A stretch of DNA of 18,659 bases from Oscillospiraceae bacterium (GCA_016296045.1 JAEDKB010000013.1:1-18659); one strand, 5' to 3'. Positions 8,566 to 18,279 are shown, counted from the first letter of the stretch. Notes: generated by a model not told the origin, from the letters alone. Program-made: numbers and translations.

Positions 8566-8600
8566 AAAAACATGGGCGGTTATTGACTTCACCGCCCATG
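8566..8600 (-). terminator. terminator-like hairpin between ftsL and the PBP gene
   Basis: On the minus strand, CATGGGCGGT (8600... read as its complement arm at 8591-8600) pairs with ACCGCCCATG (8571-8580) as a perfect 10-bp, GC-rich stem with a 10-nt loop. Five T's follow directly at 8570-8566, then GGAC and another T-rich stretch. This has the form of an intrinsic terminator. It lies 27 nt after the ftsL stop and 24 nt before the PBP start, in the middle of the dcw cluster. It could cause partial termination, process or stabilise the mRNA, or act as an attenuator. No clear new promoter follows it before the PBP start, so complete termination is unlikely. Confidence 0.6.
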
Positions 8601-8627
8601 CTTCGCTTGTTAACTATATGTCGTAGG

Positions 8628-9143
8628 CTACGAGAAGTATTCCACAACATCCGAAAGGGTGTCCTTAAAAGCGTAAAAAATCTGCTCAAAAATATTTCGC
8701 TCTTCCGGTTCGGAATAAATCTCCGTCGTGTCACCCGCGTCAACCTCAATATAGGTGATCTGCGATGTGAGCGGCTCGTGCATACCCATCTTTCGGGCAC
8801 GGGTTTCTATTTCCTCCAGATCCAGTGCTTTTTCATACTGAGAACGGAGCTGTTCCTGCTCCTCCAGCAGCTCCTCACGCTCCGTTTTCAGGTTGCTGAC
8901 CGTGCTTTGCGCCTCATACAGACGCATATAGCTGAAAATCACAAGGAACAGCAGCACAAGCGCGCAAACGCCGCTCAGAACCAGCGTTGGGGAAACCCAA
9001 AGCTTCGTACGCACACGCATTTCGGGGACATTTTTCAGCGGTGCGTCAGGCAAACGGTTCGGACGCTCCAGCGGACGCGCCGCATTGTCCCGTGTGCGAT
9101 AAATATCATAGGCCGCTGAGCCGTTTGCACGATATTTCATCAT
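8628..9143 (-). CDS. ftsL: FtsL-like cell division protein (FtsL/DivIC family)
   Basis: This 171-aa bitopic membrane protein has a polar N-terminal cytoplasmic region (1-48), one transmembrane helix (about 49-71) and an extracytoplasmic heptad-like coiled coil (about 75-112). It then has RARKMGM (115-121), resembling the A-R/E-x-L/M-G-M motif that ends the FtsL/DivIC coiled coil. FtsL with DivIC/FtsB and DivIB/FtsQ activates FtsW and its class B PBP in the divisome. About 50 residues follow the motif, acidic and then amphipathic, so the protein is longer at its C-terminus than typical FtsL. Sequence conservation in this family is poor, so the name rests on topology plus position between rsmH and the PBP gene. 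The first ATG (9143) has AGGAG at 9155-9151 with a 7-nt spacer; a second ATG follows immediately. Confidence 0.85.
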   Translation of the reverse strand: MMKYRANGSAAYDIYRTRDNAARPLERPNRLPDAPLKNVPEMRVRTKLWVSPTLVLSGVCALVLLFLVIFSYMRLYEAQSTVSNLKTEREELLEEQEQLRSQYEKALDLEEIETRARKMGMHEPLTSQITYIEVDAGDTTEIYSEPEERNIFEQIFYAFKDTLSDVVEYFS

Positions 9144-9193
9144 CCGAGCGCTCCTTTCCGTTTATCATCGTTCCTCCGTTTGCCGATTCAGGC

Positions 9194-10126
9194 TCAAAGC
9201 TTTTCCGCAACCCGCAGCTTGGCGCTTCTGGCACGCGGATTTTCTTCCAGTTCCTCTTCTCCCGATAGGATCGGCTTTCTGGTAATGATCTGAACCAGCG
9301 GCTTTTTGCCGCAGACGCAGACCGGAAATTCCGGCGGGCAGGTACAGCCCTTCGCCGCCTGCAACATTTCGCTTTTTACGATGCGATCCTCCAAAGAATG
9401 GAACGTAATGACTGCCAGTCGTCCGCCCGGCTTCAGGCGGGAAAACGCGGTTCTCATCAGCTTGCTGACAGAATTCAGCTCGTCATTGACGGCAATACGA
9501 ATTGCCTGAAAGCTCCGTTTTGCCGGGTGCTGTTTTTCGCGCAATGCCTGCGGCGGCATGGAGCTTTTGATTACCTCGACCAGCGCAAGCGTCGTTTGAA
9601 TCGGCGCTTTTTCGCGCGCCCGAACGATTCCGGCCGAGATCTGCGGTGCGTAGCGTTCCTCGCCGTAATCATACAGGATTCTGCGAAGCTCTTCCTTTGG
9701 CCAGGTATTTACAATCTCAAAGGCCGTCAGCGCGTCCTCCCGATTCATCCGCATATCGAGCGGCGCATCCGCCATATAGGAAAAACCGCGCTGCGCATCG
9801 TCCAACTGCGGAGAGGATACGCCGAGATCAAATAACATTCCGTCTACGGCCGCTATGCCTAAATCGTCTAATATTCTGTCCAATTCGCAAAAATTGGAGT
9901 GTACCATAGTGACATGGTTCATGTAGGGAGCAAGCCTTTTCGCGGCTGCCTCCAACGCTGCCGGATCACGATCCACGCCAATCAGACTGCCGGTTGTCAG
10001 TCGTTTCACGATCTCAAAGGAATGTCCCGCTCCACCGAGCGTTCCATCCAGATAAATGCCCTCCGGCTTGATTGCAAGTGCTTCCATGCACTCGTTCAGG
10101 AGAACAGACTTATGTGCAAATTCCAT
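9194..10126 (-). CDS. rsmH: RsmH, 16S rRNA m4C1402 methyltransferase
   Basis: RsmH (also MraW; 310 aa) methylates N4 of C1402 in the decoding centre of 16S rRNA, using S-adenosylmethionine. The SAM motif reads DGTLGGAGHS (27-36), with GVDRDPAAL (50-58) as the acidic loop. FDLGVSSPQLDDAQRGFSY (99-117) and LDMRM (123-127) are hallmarks. TFHSLEDR (241-248) and a Cys-rich CTCPPEFPVCVCG (261-273) complete the family pattern. The start codon overlaps the mraZ stop as TGATG, so translation is likely coupled to mraZ. Length and position, second in the dcw cluster, are standard. Confidence 0.98.
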   Translation of the reverse strand: MEFAHKSVLLNECMEALAIKPEGIYLDGTLGGAGHSFEIVKRLTTGSLIGVDRDPAALEAAAKRLAPYMNHVTMVHSNFCELDRILDDLGIAAVDGMLFDLGVSSPQLDDAQRGFSYMADAPLDMRMNREDALTAFEIVNTWPKEELRRILYDYGEERYAPQISAGIVRAREKAPIQTTLALVEVIKSSMPPQALREKQHPAKRSFQAIRIAVNDELNSVSKLMRTAFSRLKPGGRLAVITFHSLEDRIVKSEMLQAAKGCTCPPEFPVCVCGKKPLVQIITRKPILSGEEELEENPRARSAKLRVAEKL

Positions 10127-10542
10127 CAGAAACCCAACTCTTCCATAACCTCGGCAATCGCCTCCGGCGTTAGATATTTTGCTTCCTCCGCCGCATAACG
10201 CTCTGCCGACCAGATCTCCGCACGGCCTGCCTGTCCGAGAAAAACGACCTCTTGATCAATGCCGGCATATTCGCGGAACGACTCCGGCAGCAGGAAGCGT
10301 CCCTGCTTGTCTGGTTCGCATTTTGCAACATTGGCAAAGAAGAAACGCATGGCCCGCGCCTTTGAGGCAGGCAGCTCATTGCAATGATCGAGTACCTTTT
10401 GCCATTCCGCTTCCGGATAGACCGTCAGGCAGGCATCCGGTGCTTTGGCAATATAGAACGCGGTGCCCAGCTCCTCCTTGAGCTTTGAGGGAACGAACAG
10501 TCTTCCCTTTGCGTCCAGCGTGTGTTGATATTTTCCGTACAT
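10126..10542 (-). CDS. mraZ: MraZ, dcw-cluster transcriptional regulator
   Basis: MraZ (138 aa) is an AbrB-like DNA-binding protein made of two related halves. Each half carries a DxxxR motif: DAKGR (10-14) and DKQGR (78-82). In characterised bacteria MraZ forms ring-like oligomers that bind repeated boxes at its own promoter and regulate the dcw cluster. The chosen start, ATG at 10542, gives the family N-terminus MYGKYQHTLDAKGR and has GAGGTGA at 10554-10548 five nt upstream. The frame is open 18 codons further, but that part is the operator itself. Repeated boxes directly upstream (10555-10590) support autoregulation. It is the first gene of the cluster and overlaps rsmH by 1 nt. Confidence 0.97.
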   Translation of the reverse strand: MYGKYQHTLDAKGRLFVPSKLKEELGTAFYIAKAPDACLTVYPEAEWQKVLDHCNELPASKARAMRFFFANVAKCEPDKQGRFLLPESFREYAGIDQEVVFLGQAGRAEIWSAERYAAEEAKYLTPEAIAEVMEELGF

Positions 10543-10554
10543 TCCCGTCACCTC

Positions 10555-10590
10555 GCTCCATTTTCTTCTTTTCTGCTCCATTTTGCTCCA
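10555..10590 (-). promoter_or_regulatory. predicted MraZ operator: TGGAGC boxes on a 10-bp period
   Basis: On the minus strand TGGAGC occurs at 10590-10585, 10580-10575 and 10560-10555, each in the context AARTGGAGC. The first two begin 10 bp apart and the third 20 bp further on. A degenerate AAGAAG fills the expected position at 10570-10565. Known MraZ sites are TGG-core direct repeats with about one helical turn between units, so this fits. The first box begins about 3 nt after the predicted transcription start, and the last box abuts the mraZ ribosome binding site. Confidence 0.7.
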
Positions 10591-10600
10591 CTTCAAACTT

Positions 10601-10629
10601 AGTATACTATCCTAGAGCTAAAAAAGCAA
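10601..10629 (-). promoter_or_regulatory. sigma-A-type promoter for mraZ and the dcw cluster
   Basis: TTGCTT (10629-10624) and TATACT (10606-10601) are separated by exactly 17 nt on the minus strand. The -10 is 5 of 6 and the -35 is 3 of 6 to consensus. Predicted transcription starts near 10593, giving a 5' leader of about 50 nt made almost entirely of the MraZ boxes. The -10 lies in a perfect 10-bp palindrome, TAGTATACTA (10600-10609). Confidence 0.65.
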
Positions 10630-10795
10630 TCATTTTTTTACATCTGCGAATGGGTTTTTCTGTAAAAACCGGTATTTTCCTTCCGAAAATACAATTTTTA
10701 AAACATATGTTCGTTATTTTTCATATCAGTTTTCAAGAAAGGCCCCGTTTTACCAAGGATCCTTCTTTCAGCCAAGTCTTTGGTTTTCTCCATAC
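10630..10795. other. AT-rich spacer between the rpoC terminator and the mraZ promoter
   Basis: I see no gene here. It contains two adjacent short perfect inverted repeats: GGTTTTT/AAAAACC (10653-10659 and 10664-10670) and GTATTTTC/GAAAATAC (10672-10679 and 10685-10692). A 10-bp palindrome, AAGGATCCTT, is at 10755-10764. Neither repeat pair is followed by a convincing U-tract on the minus strand, so I do not call them terminators. Their function is unknown. Confidence 0.5.
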
Positions 10796-10829
10796 AAAAA
10801 GCTCCTCAGAGTGTGAACTCTGAGGAGCT
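10796..10829 (-). terminator. intrinsic terminator of rpoBC
   Basis: AGCTCCTCAGAGT (10800-10812) and ACTCTGAGGAGCT (10817-10829) form a perfect 13-bp stem with a 4-nt loop; A-T pairs extend it by three. On the minus strand it ends in five T's (10800-10796). It starts 17 nt after the rpoC stop, so it should end the rpoBC transcript and separate it from the dcw cluster. Confidence 0.9.
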
Positions 10830-10845
10830 TTTGTATCGTTCGTTA

Positions 10846-13800
10846 TTATTTTTGCTCGTTGTCGATCATATCCTGTGTGATCTCGGATTCCGGCCACTGG
10901 CTTGCCGTATAGTCACGGTAGATATCCAGTCCGGAGCCTGCCGGAATCAGCTTACCGATGATGACATTCTCCTTCAAGCCGACCAGGTGGTCTACCTTGC
11001 CCTTAATTGCGGCTTCCGTCAGAACCTTGGTGGTCTCCTGGAAGGAAGCAGCAGACAGGAAGGACTCCGTTGCCAGAGAAGCCTTGGTAATGCCCATCAG
11101 CATCAGTGTATCCGTTGCAAGGCGCAAATCGGTTTCACCTGCATCGATACGAGCCTGAATTTTCTCATTGGCATCATCAAATTCGTAAACATCAATGACC
11201 GTGCCGCTGAGCAGATCGGTATCGCCGGGATCCTCCACACGAACCTTACGCATCATCTGGCGGATGATCACTTCAATGTGCTTATCGTTGATGTCAACGC
11301 CCTGCTGACGGTAAACCGCCAGAACGCCCTGTGTCAGATAGTTCTGAACAGCCTCAACGCCGGAAATACGGAGCACATCATGCGGGTTCAGCGCGCCGTC
11401 GGTGATGGGCTCGCCCTTCTTGATTCGCATACCGTTTTCGACCTTCAGTCCAACGGAATACGGAACCTGATAGAGCTTTACTTCGCCGTCATCGGCAGTA
11501 ATGGTGATATCACGCAGCGCACTGCGGTGGCTGTCATCCACTGCGGCAACGCCGTTGATCTCAGAAATGATCGCCATTTTCTTCGGCTTACGGGCTTCAA
11601 ACAGTTCCTCCACTCGGGGAAGACCCTGTGTGATATCGTCACCTGCAACACCACCGGTATGGAAGGTACGCATCGTCAGCTGCGTACCGGGCTCACCGAT
11701 GGACTGTGCAGCAATGATGCCGACAGCTTCGCCCAGATTGACCAATTCAGAGGTTGCAAGGTTCATGCCATAGCACTTCGCGCAGACACCGCTGCGTGCG
11801 CGGCAGCCGAGAACCGTACGCGCATAGACATTGTGGATGCCGTGTGCCTCGAGCATCTTGGCATCGTCCTCCATCATCATCCGCGTGTTGGGGATGAGAA
11901 CCTCGCCGGTTTCCGGATCCAGAATATCATCGACCGGGAATCTGCCGTGGATACGGGCAGCGAAGGTTTCGATTACCTGTCCCTTTTCAACAACCTCGGA
12001 AAGATTGATGCCGTGCTTTGTGCCGCAATCATGCTCACGAATGATGACTTCCTGAGAAACATCGACCAGACGGCGAGTCAGATAACCGGAGTCCGCGGTA
12101 CGCAGAGCGGTATCCGTCAAGCCCTTACGAGCGCCTCTGGAAGAGATGAAATACTCAAGAACGGACAGACCTTCACGGAAGTTTGCCTTGATCGGGATTT
12201 CGATGGTACGGCCGTTGGTATCTGCCATCAGGCCACGCATACCGGCAAGCTGACGGATCTGGTTCATGCTGCCGCGAGCGCCGGAGTCTGCCATCATATA
12301 GATGGGGTTGAAGCGATCGAGGTTTTCCTGCAAAGCGCCGGTAACATCCTTAATCGTCTGCTCCCACTGGCGGACAACCAGGCGGTAACGTTCTTCGTTG
12401 GTGATAAAGCCGCGCTTATACTTGCGGTCAATCAGAACTGCCTCTTCTTCCGCCTCGGCAACCAGAGCGTATTTCTTTTCAGGAATCGCCATATCCGCGA
12501 TAGAAACGGTGATAGCGCCCTTGGTGGAATACTTATAGCCCAGCGCCTTAACACGGTCAAGCATTTCGGTTGCAATGGTAAAGCCATGCTTGCGAATACA
12601 CTTGTCGATAATCACGCCCAGCTTTTTCTTGCCGACCAGGAAGCTGATTTCCAGATCAAATGCATTTTCGGGTTTGCTGCGATCTACAAAGCCGAGATCC
12701 TGCGGGATCGGCTCGTTGAAGATCAGGCGTCCGACCGTAGCATTGATGATGCGGTACTGCATTTCACCGTTGATCTCTTTGCCGTAGCGGACACGGATCG
12801 GCGCATGCAGTCCGATAGCGCCGCTGGCATAAGCGGTAATTGCCTCTTCCACGCTGGAATAAGCATGTTTTGCCATAAACTGCGGAGCTTTCTTATGCTG
12901 ACGCTCCGCTTCATCCAAAGCGGCTTCGACCAGGTCGCCGTCAACCAACTGTCCTTCCGGCAGATCAAAATCGCCCTTGTCGGTGACAAAGACCTCTTCC
13001 GCACCCTTTTCATTCTTGCCCAAACGGACATACGTCAGATAATAGGTGCCGAGGATCATATCCTGGGTGGGAACGGTGACGGGCTTGCCGTCCTGCGGAC
13101 GGAGGAGGTTGTTCGCAGAGAGCATCAGCATACGGGCTTCTGCCTGTGCCTCCGCCGACAGCGGAACGTGAATTGCCATCTGGTCGCCGTCGAAGTCCGC
13201 GTTGAACGCGGTACAGCAGAGCGGATGCAGCTTCAGCGCACGTCCTTCGACCAGCACCGGCTCAAAGGCCTGAATGCCGAGTCTGTGCAGCGTCGGTGCA
13301 CGGTTGAGCATGACCGGACGATCCTTGATGATCTCTTCCAGTGCATCCCATACTTCGGGCTCGCCCTTGTCGATCTTCTTCTTTGCGCTCTTGATATTGT
13401 TGGCAACGCCATCCTCGACGAGCTTTTTCATAACAAACGGGCGGAACAGCTCGATTGCCATTTCCTTCGGAACGCCGCACTGGTAAAGCTTCAGCTCCGG
13501 ACCGACAACGATAACGGAACGGCCGGAATAGTCAACACGCTTACCCAGAAGGTTCTGACGGAAACGACCCTGCTTGCCCTTGAGCATATCGGACAGGGAC
13601 TTGAGCGCACGGTTATTTGCACCCGTAACGGCACGGCCGCGGCGTCCGTTGTCGATCAGAGCATCTACCGCTTCCTGAAGCATACGCTTTTCATTGCGGA
13701 TAATGATATCCGGCGCGTTGAGCTGAATGAGTCTCTTCAGGCGGTTGTTGCGGTTGATTACGCGGCGATACAGGTCGTTGAGGTCGCTTGTTGCAAAGCG

Positions 13801-14535
13801 GCCGCCGTCGAGCTGAACCATCGGACGAATTTCGGGCGGAATGACAGGCAGAACGTCCATAATCATCCACTCCGGCTTGTTGCCGGACTGACGGAACGCC
13901 TCAACAACCTCCAGACGCTTGATGATGCGCAGCTTCTTCTGACCGTTGGCACCCTTGAGCTCATTGCGCAGCTGCTCGGAAAGTGCTTCCAGATCAATGT
14001 CGGCAAGCAGCTTCTTAACGGCTTCGGCACCCATGCCGGCATCAAAATCGTCCTCATATTTTTCGCGCATATCGCGGTATTCTTTTTCGCTCAGAATCTG
14101 GCACTTGCTCAGCGGAGCGTCTCCCGGATCGGTAACGATATAGCTGGCAAAATAAAGAACCTTTTCCAGAATACGGGGGCTGATATCCAGAAGCAGACCC
14201 ATACGGGACGGGATGCCCTTGAAATACCAGATATGGCTGCACGGAGCGGCAAGCTCGATATGACCCATGCGCTCACGGCGAACCTTGCTCTTTGTGACCT
14301 CGACGCCGCAGCGGTCGCAGATCTTACCCTTGAAGCGAATCTTTTTATACTTTCCGCAATGGCATTCCCAGTCCTTGGTCGGCCCGAAAATTTTCTCGCA
14401 GAAAAGGCCGTCACGTTCCGGCTTTAAAGTGCGGTAGTTAATGGTCTCCGGCTTTTTGACCTCACCGTAGGACCAGTCACGAATCATTTCCGGCGAAGCA
14501 ATGCCGATCTTGATTGCACTGAATGTTTTATTCAT
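10846..14535 (-). CDS. rpoC: RpoC, DNA-directed RNA polymerase beta' subunit
   Basis: RpoC (1229 aa) forms the catalytic clamp half of RNA polymerase. The N-terminal zinc ribbon has Cys 58, 60, 73 and 76. [10 protein letters not shown] (445-454) holds the three aspartates that bind the catalytic Mg2+. The bridge helix region is at about 785-810. The second zinc site uses Cys 837, 911, 918 and 921. The trigger loop region includes [20 protein letters not shown] (942-961). No large proteobacterial-type insertion is evident, and the length is close to other Firmicute beta' subunits. The ATG has AGGAGGAG at 14550-14543 and follows rpoB by 15 nt. The gene almost lacks TTA, CTA and TCA codons, which leaves a very long open frame on the opposite strand; that frame is a codon-bias by-product. 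Confidence 0.99.
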   Translation of the reverse strand: MNKTFSAIKIGIASPEMIRDWSYGEVKKPETINYRTLKPERDGLFCEKIFGPTKDWECHCGKYKKIRFKGKICDRCGVEVTKSKVRRERMGHIELAAPCSHIWYFKGIPSRMGLLLDISPRILEKVLYFASYIVTDPGDAPLSKCQILSEKEYRDMREKYEDDFDAGMGAEAVKKLLADIDLEALSEQLRNELKGANGQKKLRIIKRLEVVEAFRQSGNKPEWMIMDVLPVIPPEIRPMVQLDGGRFATSDLNDLYRRVINRNNRLKRLIQLNAPDIIIRNEKRMLQEAVDALIDNGRRGRAVTGANNRALKSLSDMLKGKQGRFRQNLLGKRVDYSGRSVIVVGPELKLYQCGVPKEMAIELFRPFVMKKLVEDGVANNIKSAKKKIDKGEPEVWDALEEIIKDRPVMLNRAPTLHRLGIQAFEPVLVEGRALKLHPLCCTAFNADFDGDQMAIHVPLSAEAQAEARMLMLSANNLLRPQDGKPVTVPTQDMILGTYYLTYVRLGKNEKGAEEVFVTDKGDFDLPEGQLVDGDLVEAALDEAERQHKKAPQFMAKHAYSSVEEAITAYASGAIGLHAPIRVRYGKEINGEMQYRIINATVGRLIFNEPIPQDLGFVDRSKPENAFDLEISFLVGKKKLGVIIDKCIRKHGFTIATEMLDRVKALGYKYSTKGAITVSIADMAIPEKKYALVAEAEEEAVLIDRKYKRGFITNEERYRLVVRQWEQTIKDVTGALQENLDRFNPIYMMADSGARGSMNQIRQLAGMRGLMADTNGRTIEIPIKANFREGLSVLEYFISSRGARKGLTDTALRTADSGYLTRRLVDVSQEVIIREHDCGTKHGINLSEVVEKGQVIETFAARIHGRFPVDDILDPETGEVLIPNTRMMMEDDAKMLEAHGIHNVYARTVLGCRARSGVCAKCYGMNLATSELVNLGEAVGIIAAQSIGEPGTQLTMRTFHTGGVAGDDITQGLPRVEELFEARKPKKMAIISEINGVAAVDDSHRSALRDITITADDGEVKLYQVPYSVGLKVENGMRIKKGEPITDGALNPHDVLRISGVEAVQNYLTQGVLAVYRQQGVDINDKHIEVIIRQMMRKVRVEDPGDTDLLSGTVIDVYEFDDANEKIQARIDAGETDLRLATDTLMLMGITKASLATESFLSAASFQETTKVLTEAAIKGKVDHLVGLKENVIIGKLIPAGSGLDIYRDYTASQWPESEITQDMIDNEQK

Positions 14536-14550
14536 CGTATTGCTCCTCCT

Positions 14551-17500
14551 TTACTCTTCGTCGTCGGCTTCCGTATCGAAAGCCTCTTCATCGTCATCCC
14601 CGCCGAGGCCGATGATCTGAGAAAGCGCGGACACATCGCTGTCCAAGCTGTCCGGATCAATGGCATAGCCGGAGGAAAGAACTTCATTTTCATCGGTAAC
14701 GAATGTTTCGCCGCCCGCAGTGTAGACCAGATCGTCATCTTCGTCCTCACGCAGCTCGATCTCATTGCCCTGATCGTCCAGAACCTGAACGTTCAGGCAC
14801 AGAGATTGCAGCTCCTTGACCAGAACCTTGAAGGACTCCGGAACACCGGGCTTCGGAACATTATGACCCTTGACGATTGCCTCGTAGGTCTTGACACGAC
14901 CGGTAACGTCGTCGGACTTGACCGTGAGGATTTCCTGCAGGGTATAGGCTGCGCCGTATGCTTCGAGCGCCCAGACTTCCATTTCACCGAAGCGCTGGCC
15001 GCCGAATTGTGCTTTGCCGCCCAGAGGCTGCTGGGTAACAAGGCTGTACGGGCCGGTGGAACGGGCATGGATCTTATCATCGACCAGATGATGCAGCTTG
15101 AGGAAGTACGGATAGCCAACCGTAACAAGATTGTCAAACGGTTCGCCGGTACGGCCGTCATAAAGGACGGTCTTGCCGTCTTCGCGCAGACCTGCCAACT
15201 GTAAGGTCTCGCGGATGTCCTTCTCGTTCGCGCCGTCAAAAATCGGGGTGGCAACCTTCCAGCCAAGCGCGTGTGCGGCATAGCCGAGATGCACTTCGAG
15301 AACCTGTCCGATGTTCATACGGGACGGAACGCCCAGAGGATTCAGAACGATATCCAGCGGCGTGCCATCCGGCAGGAACGGCATATCCTCTTCCGGCAGG
15401 ATACGGGAAACAACGCCCTTGTTGCCGTGGCGGCCTGCCATCTTATCGCCGACAGAAATCTTACGTTTCTGTGCAATATAGACGCGGACAACCTTATTGA
15501 CACCCGGAGACAGCTCGTCGCCGTTCTGACGGGTAAAGATTTTGACATCGACAATGATGCCTGCCTCGCCATGCGGCACCTTCAAGGAGGTATCGCGGAC
15601 CTCGCGTGCCTTCTCGCCGAAGATCGCACGCAGCAGACGTTCTTCCGCCGTCAGCTCGGTTTCGCCCTTGGGCGTGACCTTGCCGACCAGATAATCGCCG
15701 GATTTTACCTCGGCACCGATGCGGATGATGCCATCTTCATCAAGATCCTTCAGCGTGTCTTCACCGACATTGGGAATATCACGGGTAATTTCTTCCGGTC
15801 CGAGCTTGGTATCGCGGGCTTCTGTCTCGTACTCCTCAATATGAATGGAGGTAAAGACATCTTCCTTGACAAGACGCTCGTTCAGAAGGATTGCGTCTTC
15901 GTAGTTATAGCCTTCCCAGGTGACAAAGCCGATCAGCACGTTCTTGCCCAGTGCGATTTCGCCCTGTGCGCAGGCCGGGCCGTCTGCAATCACCTGATCG
16001 AAGCTGACACGTTCGCCGACCTCCACAATCGGGCGCTGATTGACACAGGTGCCCTGATTGGAACGAGCAAATTTTGTCAGGAAATAATCCTTCACTTCGC
16101 CGTCGTCGTAGCGAATGGTAATGACATTTGCAGAAACACGGGTGACCGTACCGTCACGTTCCGCCTTGAGACAAACTTCGGAGTCCACCGCGCACTTTTG
16201 CTCAATGCCCGTGGCAACGATCGGTGCCTCGGTGACCATCAGAGGCACAGCCTGTCTCTGCATGTTTGCGCCCATCAGAGCACGGTTCGCGTCGTCGTTC
16301 TGCAGGAACGGAATAAACGCGGTTGCGATGGAGGTCATCATCTTCGGAGAGACATCGAGATAGTCGATGACCTCGCGGTCAACAGCGATGATCTCGTCGC
16401 GGTGACGGCAGGTAATGCGGGAATTGATCAGCATACCGTTTTCATCGACCGGCTCTTTTGCCTGTGCAACGTAGTAATCGTCTTCCTGATCCGCGGCCAT
16501 ATATTCAATCTCATCCGTCAGACGGGAGCCGATATACTTGCCGTTTTCGTCATAAATCTTCTCAACCTTGCGATAAGGTGCTTCGATAAAGCCGTACTCA
16601 TTGATCTGTGCAAAGCTGGACAGATAGTTGATCAAACCGATGTTCGGACCTTCCGGCGTCTCAATCGGGCACATACGGCCATAGTGGCTGTAGTGAACGT
16701 CTCGAACGTCGAAGGAAGCGCGCTCTCTGCTCAGACCGCCGGGGCCGAGTGCGGAAAGACGGCGCTTGTGCGTCAGTTCGGCAAGCGGGTTGTTCTGATC
16801 CATGAACTGCGACAGCGGGGAGGAACCGAAGAATTCTTTGATCACCGCTGTGACCGGTCGAATGTTAATCAGGCTCTGCGGCGTAACCGTCTCCAGATCC
16901 TGAACCGTCATGCGCTCACGAATCACTCGCTCTAAACGGGTAAAGCCGACACGGAACTGATTTTGCAGCAGCTCGCCCACACAGCGCAGGCGGCGATTGC
17001 CCAGATGGTCGATGTCATCTGTCGTACCGACTCCGCATGCCACGCAGTTGAGGTAGTTGATGGAGGCAAGAATATCGTCTCTGGTGATATGCTTCGGAAT
17101 CAGATCATCGCGGCGTTCCTCGATTGCCTCTTCCCAGCCGTCTGCCGCGACGGTATCAAGCATCTCAAAGAGCACCTTGCGGCAAACCTTTTCCTTGATG
17201 CCGTACTGTGCCGGATCAAAGTCGACAAAGCTCTTCATGTCGACCATAAAGTTGGAGAACATCTTCAGCGTGGAGTCGCCGGCCTTGATAACGGCCTCGC
17301 AGACACCGCGTGCCGAAAGCTCTTTTGCCTTTGCGCGGCTGATTACTTCGCCGGGCATTGCAAGAATCTCACCGGTGCGCGGATCGGCGATCGGTTCTGC
17401 AAGCTCCTGACCGTTCAGGCGGCTCCAGATGTCCATTTTCTTGTTGAACTTATAGCGTCCGACCTTGGAAACATCATAGCGGCGCGGATCGAAAAACAGT

Positions 17501-18279
17501 GCTTCCAGATAGGCTGCCGCGCTGTCTACTGTGGGCGGTTCGCCCGGACGCAGGCGGCGGTAGATCTCAAGCAGGCTGTCCTCGCGGGTCTTGCAGGGAT
17601 CCTTCTCCATCGTTGCCTTAATACGCTCGTCCTCGCCGAACAGCTCAACGATCTGCGCGTCGGTTTCAACGCCGAGCGCACGGATCAGGCAGGTAATCGG
17701 CAGCTTGCGGTTCTTATCAATGCGGACATAGAAGCAGTTTTGCAGGTCGGTCTCATACTCCAGCCATGCGCCGCGGTACGGAATGACCGTTGCGGTATAG
17801 GTGTGCTGGTCGGCCTTGTCCACATTGTCGCCGTAGTACATACCGGGGCTGCGGACGATCTGAGAAACAATCACGCGTTCTGCGCCGTTGATTACGAAGG
17901 TGCCGCCGTTGGTCATGAGCGGGAAGTCGCCCATAAAAATTTCCTGATCCTTGATTTCGCCGGTCTGCTTGTTGAGCAGGCGGACACGGACCTTGATGGG
18001 CTTTGCGTAGGTAGCGTCACGTTCCTTGCACTCTTCGACGGTATACTTGGGCTTTTCATCGAGAGAGTAGTCGAGGAAGGACAGTTCGAGATTACCGGTG
18101 TAGTCGGTAATCGCCGCGACATCGTGAAATACTTCGCGCAGGCCTTCGTTCAGGAACCAGTTATACGAATCCTTCTGAATTTTCAGAAGGTTCGGCATTT
18201 TCAGGATTTCCTGATACTTGGCGTAGCTCTTACGCTCAGTCTTTCCGAACTTCACGTCCTTGATTTGCATATGGGTCAT
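14551..18279 (-). CDS. rpoB: RpoB, DNA-directed RNA polymerase beta subunit
   Basis: RpoB (1242 aa from the chosen start) forms the other half of the RNA polymerase active-site cleft. The rifampicin-binding cluster lies at about 485-516. Residues matching E. coli Asp516 (D494), His526 (H504) and Ser531 (S509) are wild type, so target-based rifampicin resistance is not predicted. The residue matching E. coli Gln510 is Pro. [15 protein letters not shown] (537-551), [12 protein letters not shown] (944-955) and [20 protein letters not shown] (1087-1106) are universal beta motifs. The last 65 residues or so form an acidic tail ending in runs of Asp and Glu. Starts at 18282 (GTG), 18279 (ATG) and 18270 (ATG) are possible; GAAAGG at 18290-18285 fits 18279 best, with a 5-nt spacer. 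It has its own promoter, and no rplL is seen directly upstream. Confidence 0.98.
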   Translation of the reverse strand: MTHMQIKDVKFGKTERKSYAKYQEILKMPNLLKIQKDSYNWFLNEGLREVFHDVAAITDYTGNLELSFLDYSLDEKPKYTVEECKERDATYAKPIKVRVRLLNKQTGEIKDQEIFMGDFPLMTNGGTFVINGAERVIVSQIVRSPGMYYGDNVDKADQHTYTATVIPYRGAWLEYETDLQNCFYVRIDKNRKLPITCLIRALGVETDAQIVELFGEDERIKATMEKDPCKTREDSLLEIYRRLRPGEPPTVDSAAAYLEALFFDPRRYDVSKVGRYKFNKKMDIWSRLNGQELAEPIADPRTGEILAMPGEVISRAKAKELSARGVCEAVIKAGDSTLKMFSNFMVDMKSFVDFDPAQYGIKEKVCRKVLFEMLDTVAADGWEEAIEERRDDLIPKHITRDDILASINYLNCVACGVGTTDDIDHLGNRRLRCVGELLQNQFRVGFTRLERVIRERMTVQDLETVTPQSLINIRPVTAVIKEFFGSSPLSQFMDQNNPLAELTHKRRLSALGPGGLSRERASFDVRDVHYSHYGRMCPIETPEGPNIGLINYLSSFAQINEYGFIEAPYRKVEKIYDENGKYIGSRLTDEIEYMAADQEDDYYVAQAKEPVDENGMLINSRITCRHRDEIIAVDREVIDYLDVSPKMMTSIATAFIPFLQNDDANRALMGANMQRQAVPLMVTEAPIVATGIEQKCAVDSEVCLKAERDGTVTRVSANVITIRYDDGEVKDYFLTKFARSNQGTCVNQRPIVEVGERVSFDQVIADGPACAQGEIALGKNVLIGFVTWEGYNYEDAILLNERLVKEDVFTSIHIEEYETEARDTKLGPEEITRDIPNVGEDTLKDLDEDGIIRIGAEVKSGDYLVGKVTPKGETELTAEERLLRAIFGEKAREVRDTSLKVPHGEAGIIVDVKIFTRQNGDELSPGVNKVVRVYIAQKRKISVGDKMAGRHGNKGVVSRILPEEDMPFLPDGTPLDIVLNPLGVPSRMNIGQVLEVHLGYAAHALGWKVATPIFDGANEKDIRETLQLAGLREDGKTVLYDGRTGEPFDNLVTVGYPYFLKLHHLVDDKIHARSTGPYSLVTQQPLGGKAQFGGQRFGEMEVWALEAYGAAYTLQEILTVKSDDVTGRVKTYEAIVKGHNVPKPGVPESFKVLVKELQSLCLNVQVLDDQGNEIELREDEDDDLVYTAGGETFVTDENEVLSSGYAIDPDSLDSDVSALSQIIGLGGDDDEEAFDTEADDEE

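Noticed and set aside
8542..8592. Upstream start for the class B PBP giving 800 residues
   Set aside because: The extension translates one arm of the terminator-like hairpin, and the ATG at 8541 has a good GGAGG site.
10543..10596. Upstream ATG for mraZ giving 156 residues
   Set aside because: The extension is made of the TGGAGC boxes and lacks a ribosome binding site; the ATG at 10542 gives the family N-terminus.
10755..10764. Palindrome AAGGATCCTT as an operator
   Set aside because: A single 10-bp palindrome in AT-rich spacer with no second copy or promoter next to it is not enough evidence.
10720..10795. Weak additional minus-strand promoter (TTGGCT, 17 nt, TAAAAC)
   Set aside because: Both hexamers are poor and a clearly better promoter lies at 10601-10629.
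10780..14427. A 1215-codon open frame on the plus strand opposite rpoC
   Set aside because: It is in exact codon register with rpoC, so its stops could only arise from TTA, CTA or TCA sense codons, which this highly expressed gene avoids. Its translation resembles no protein family I know, and rpoC is unmistakable.
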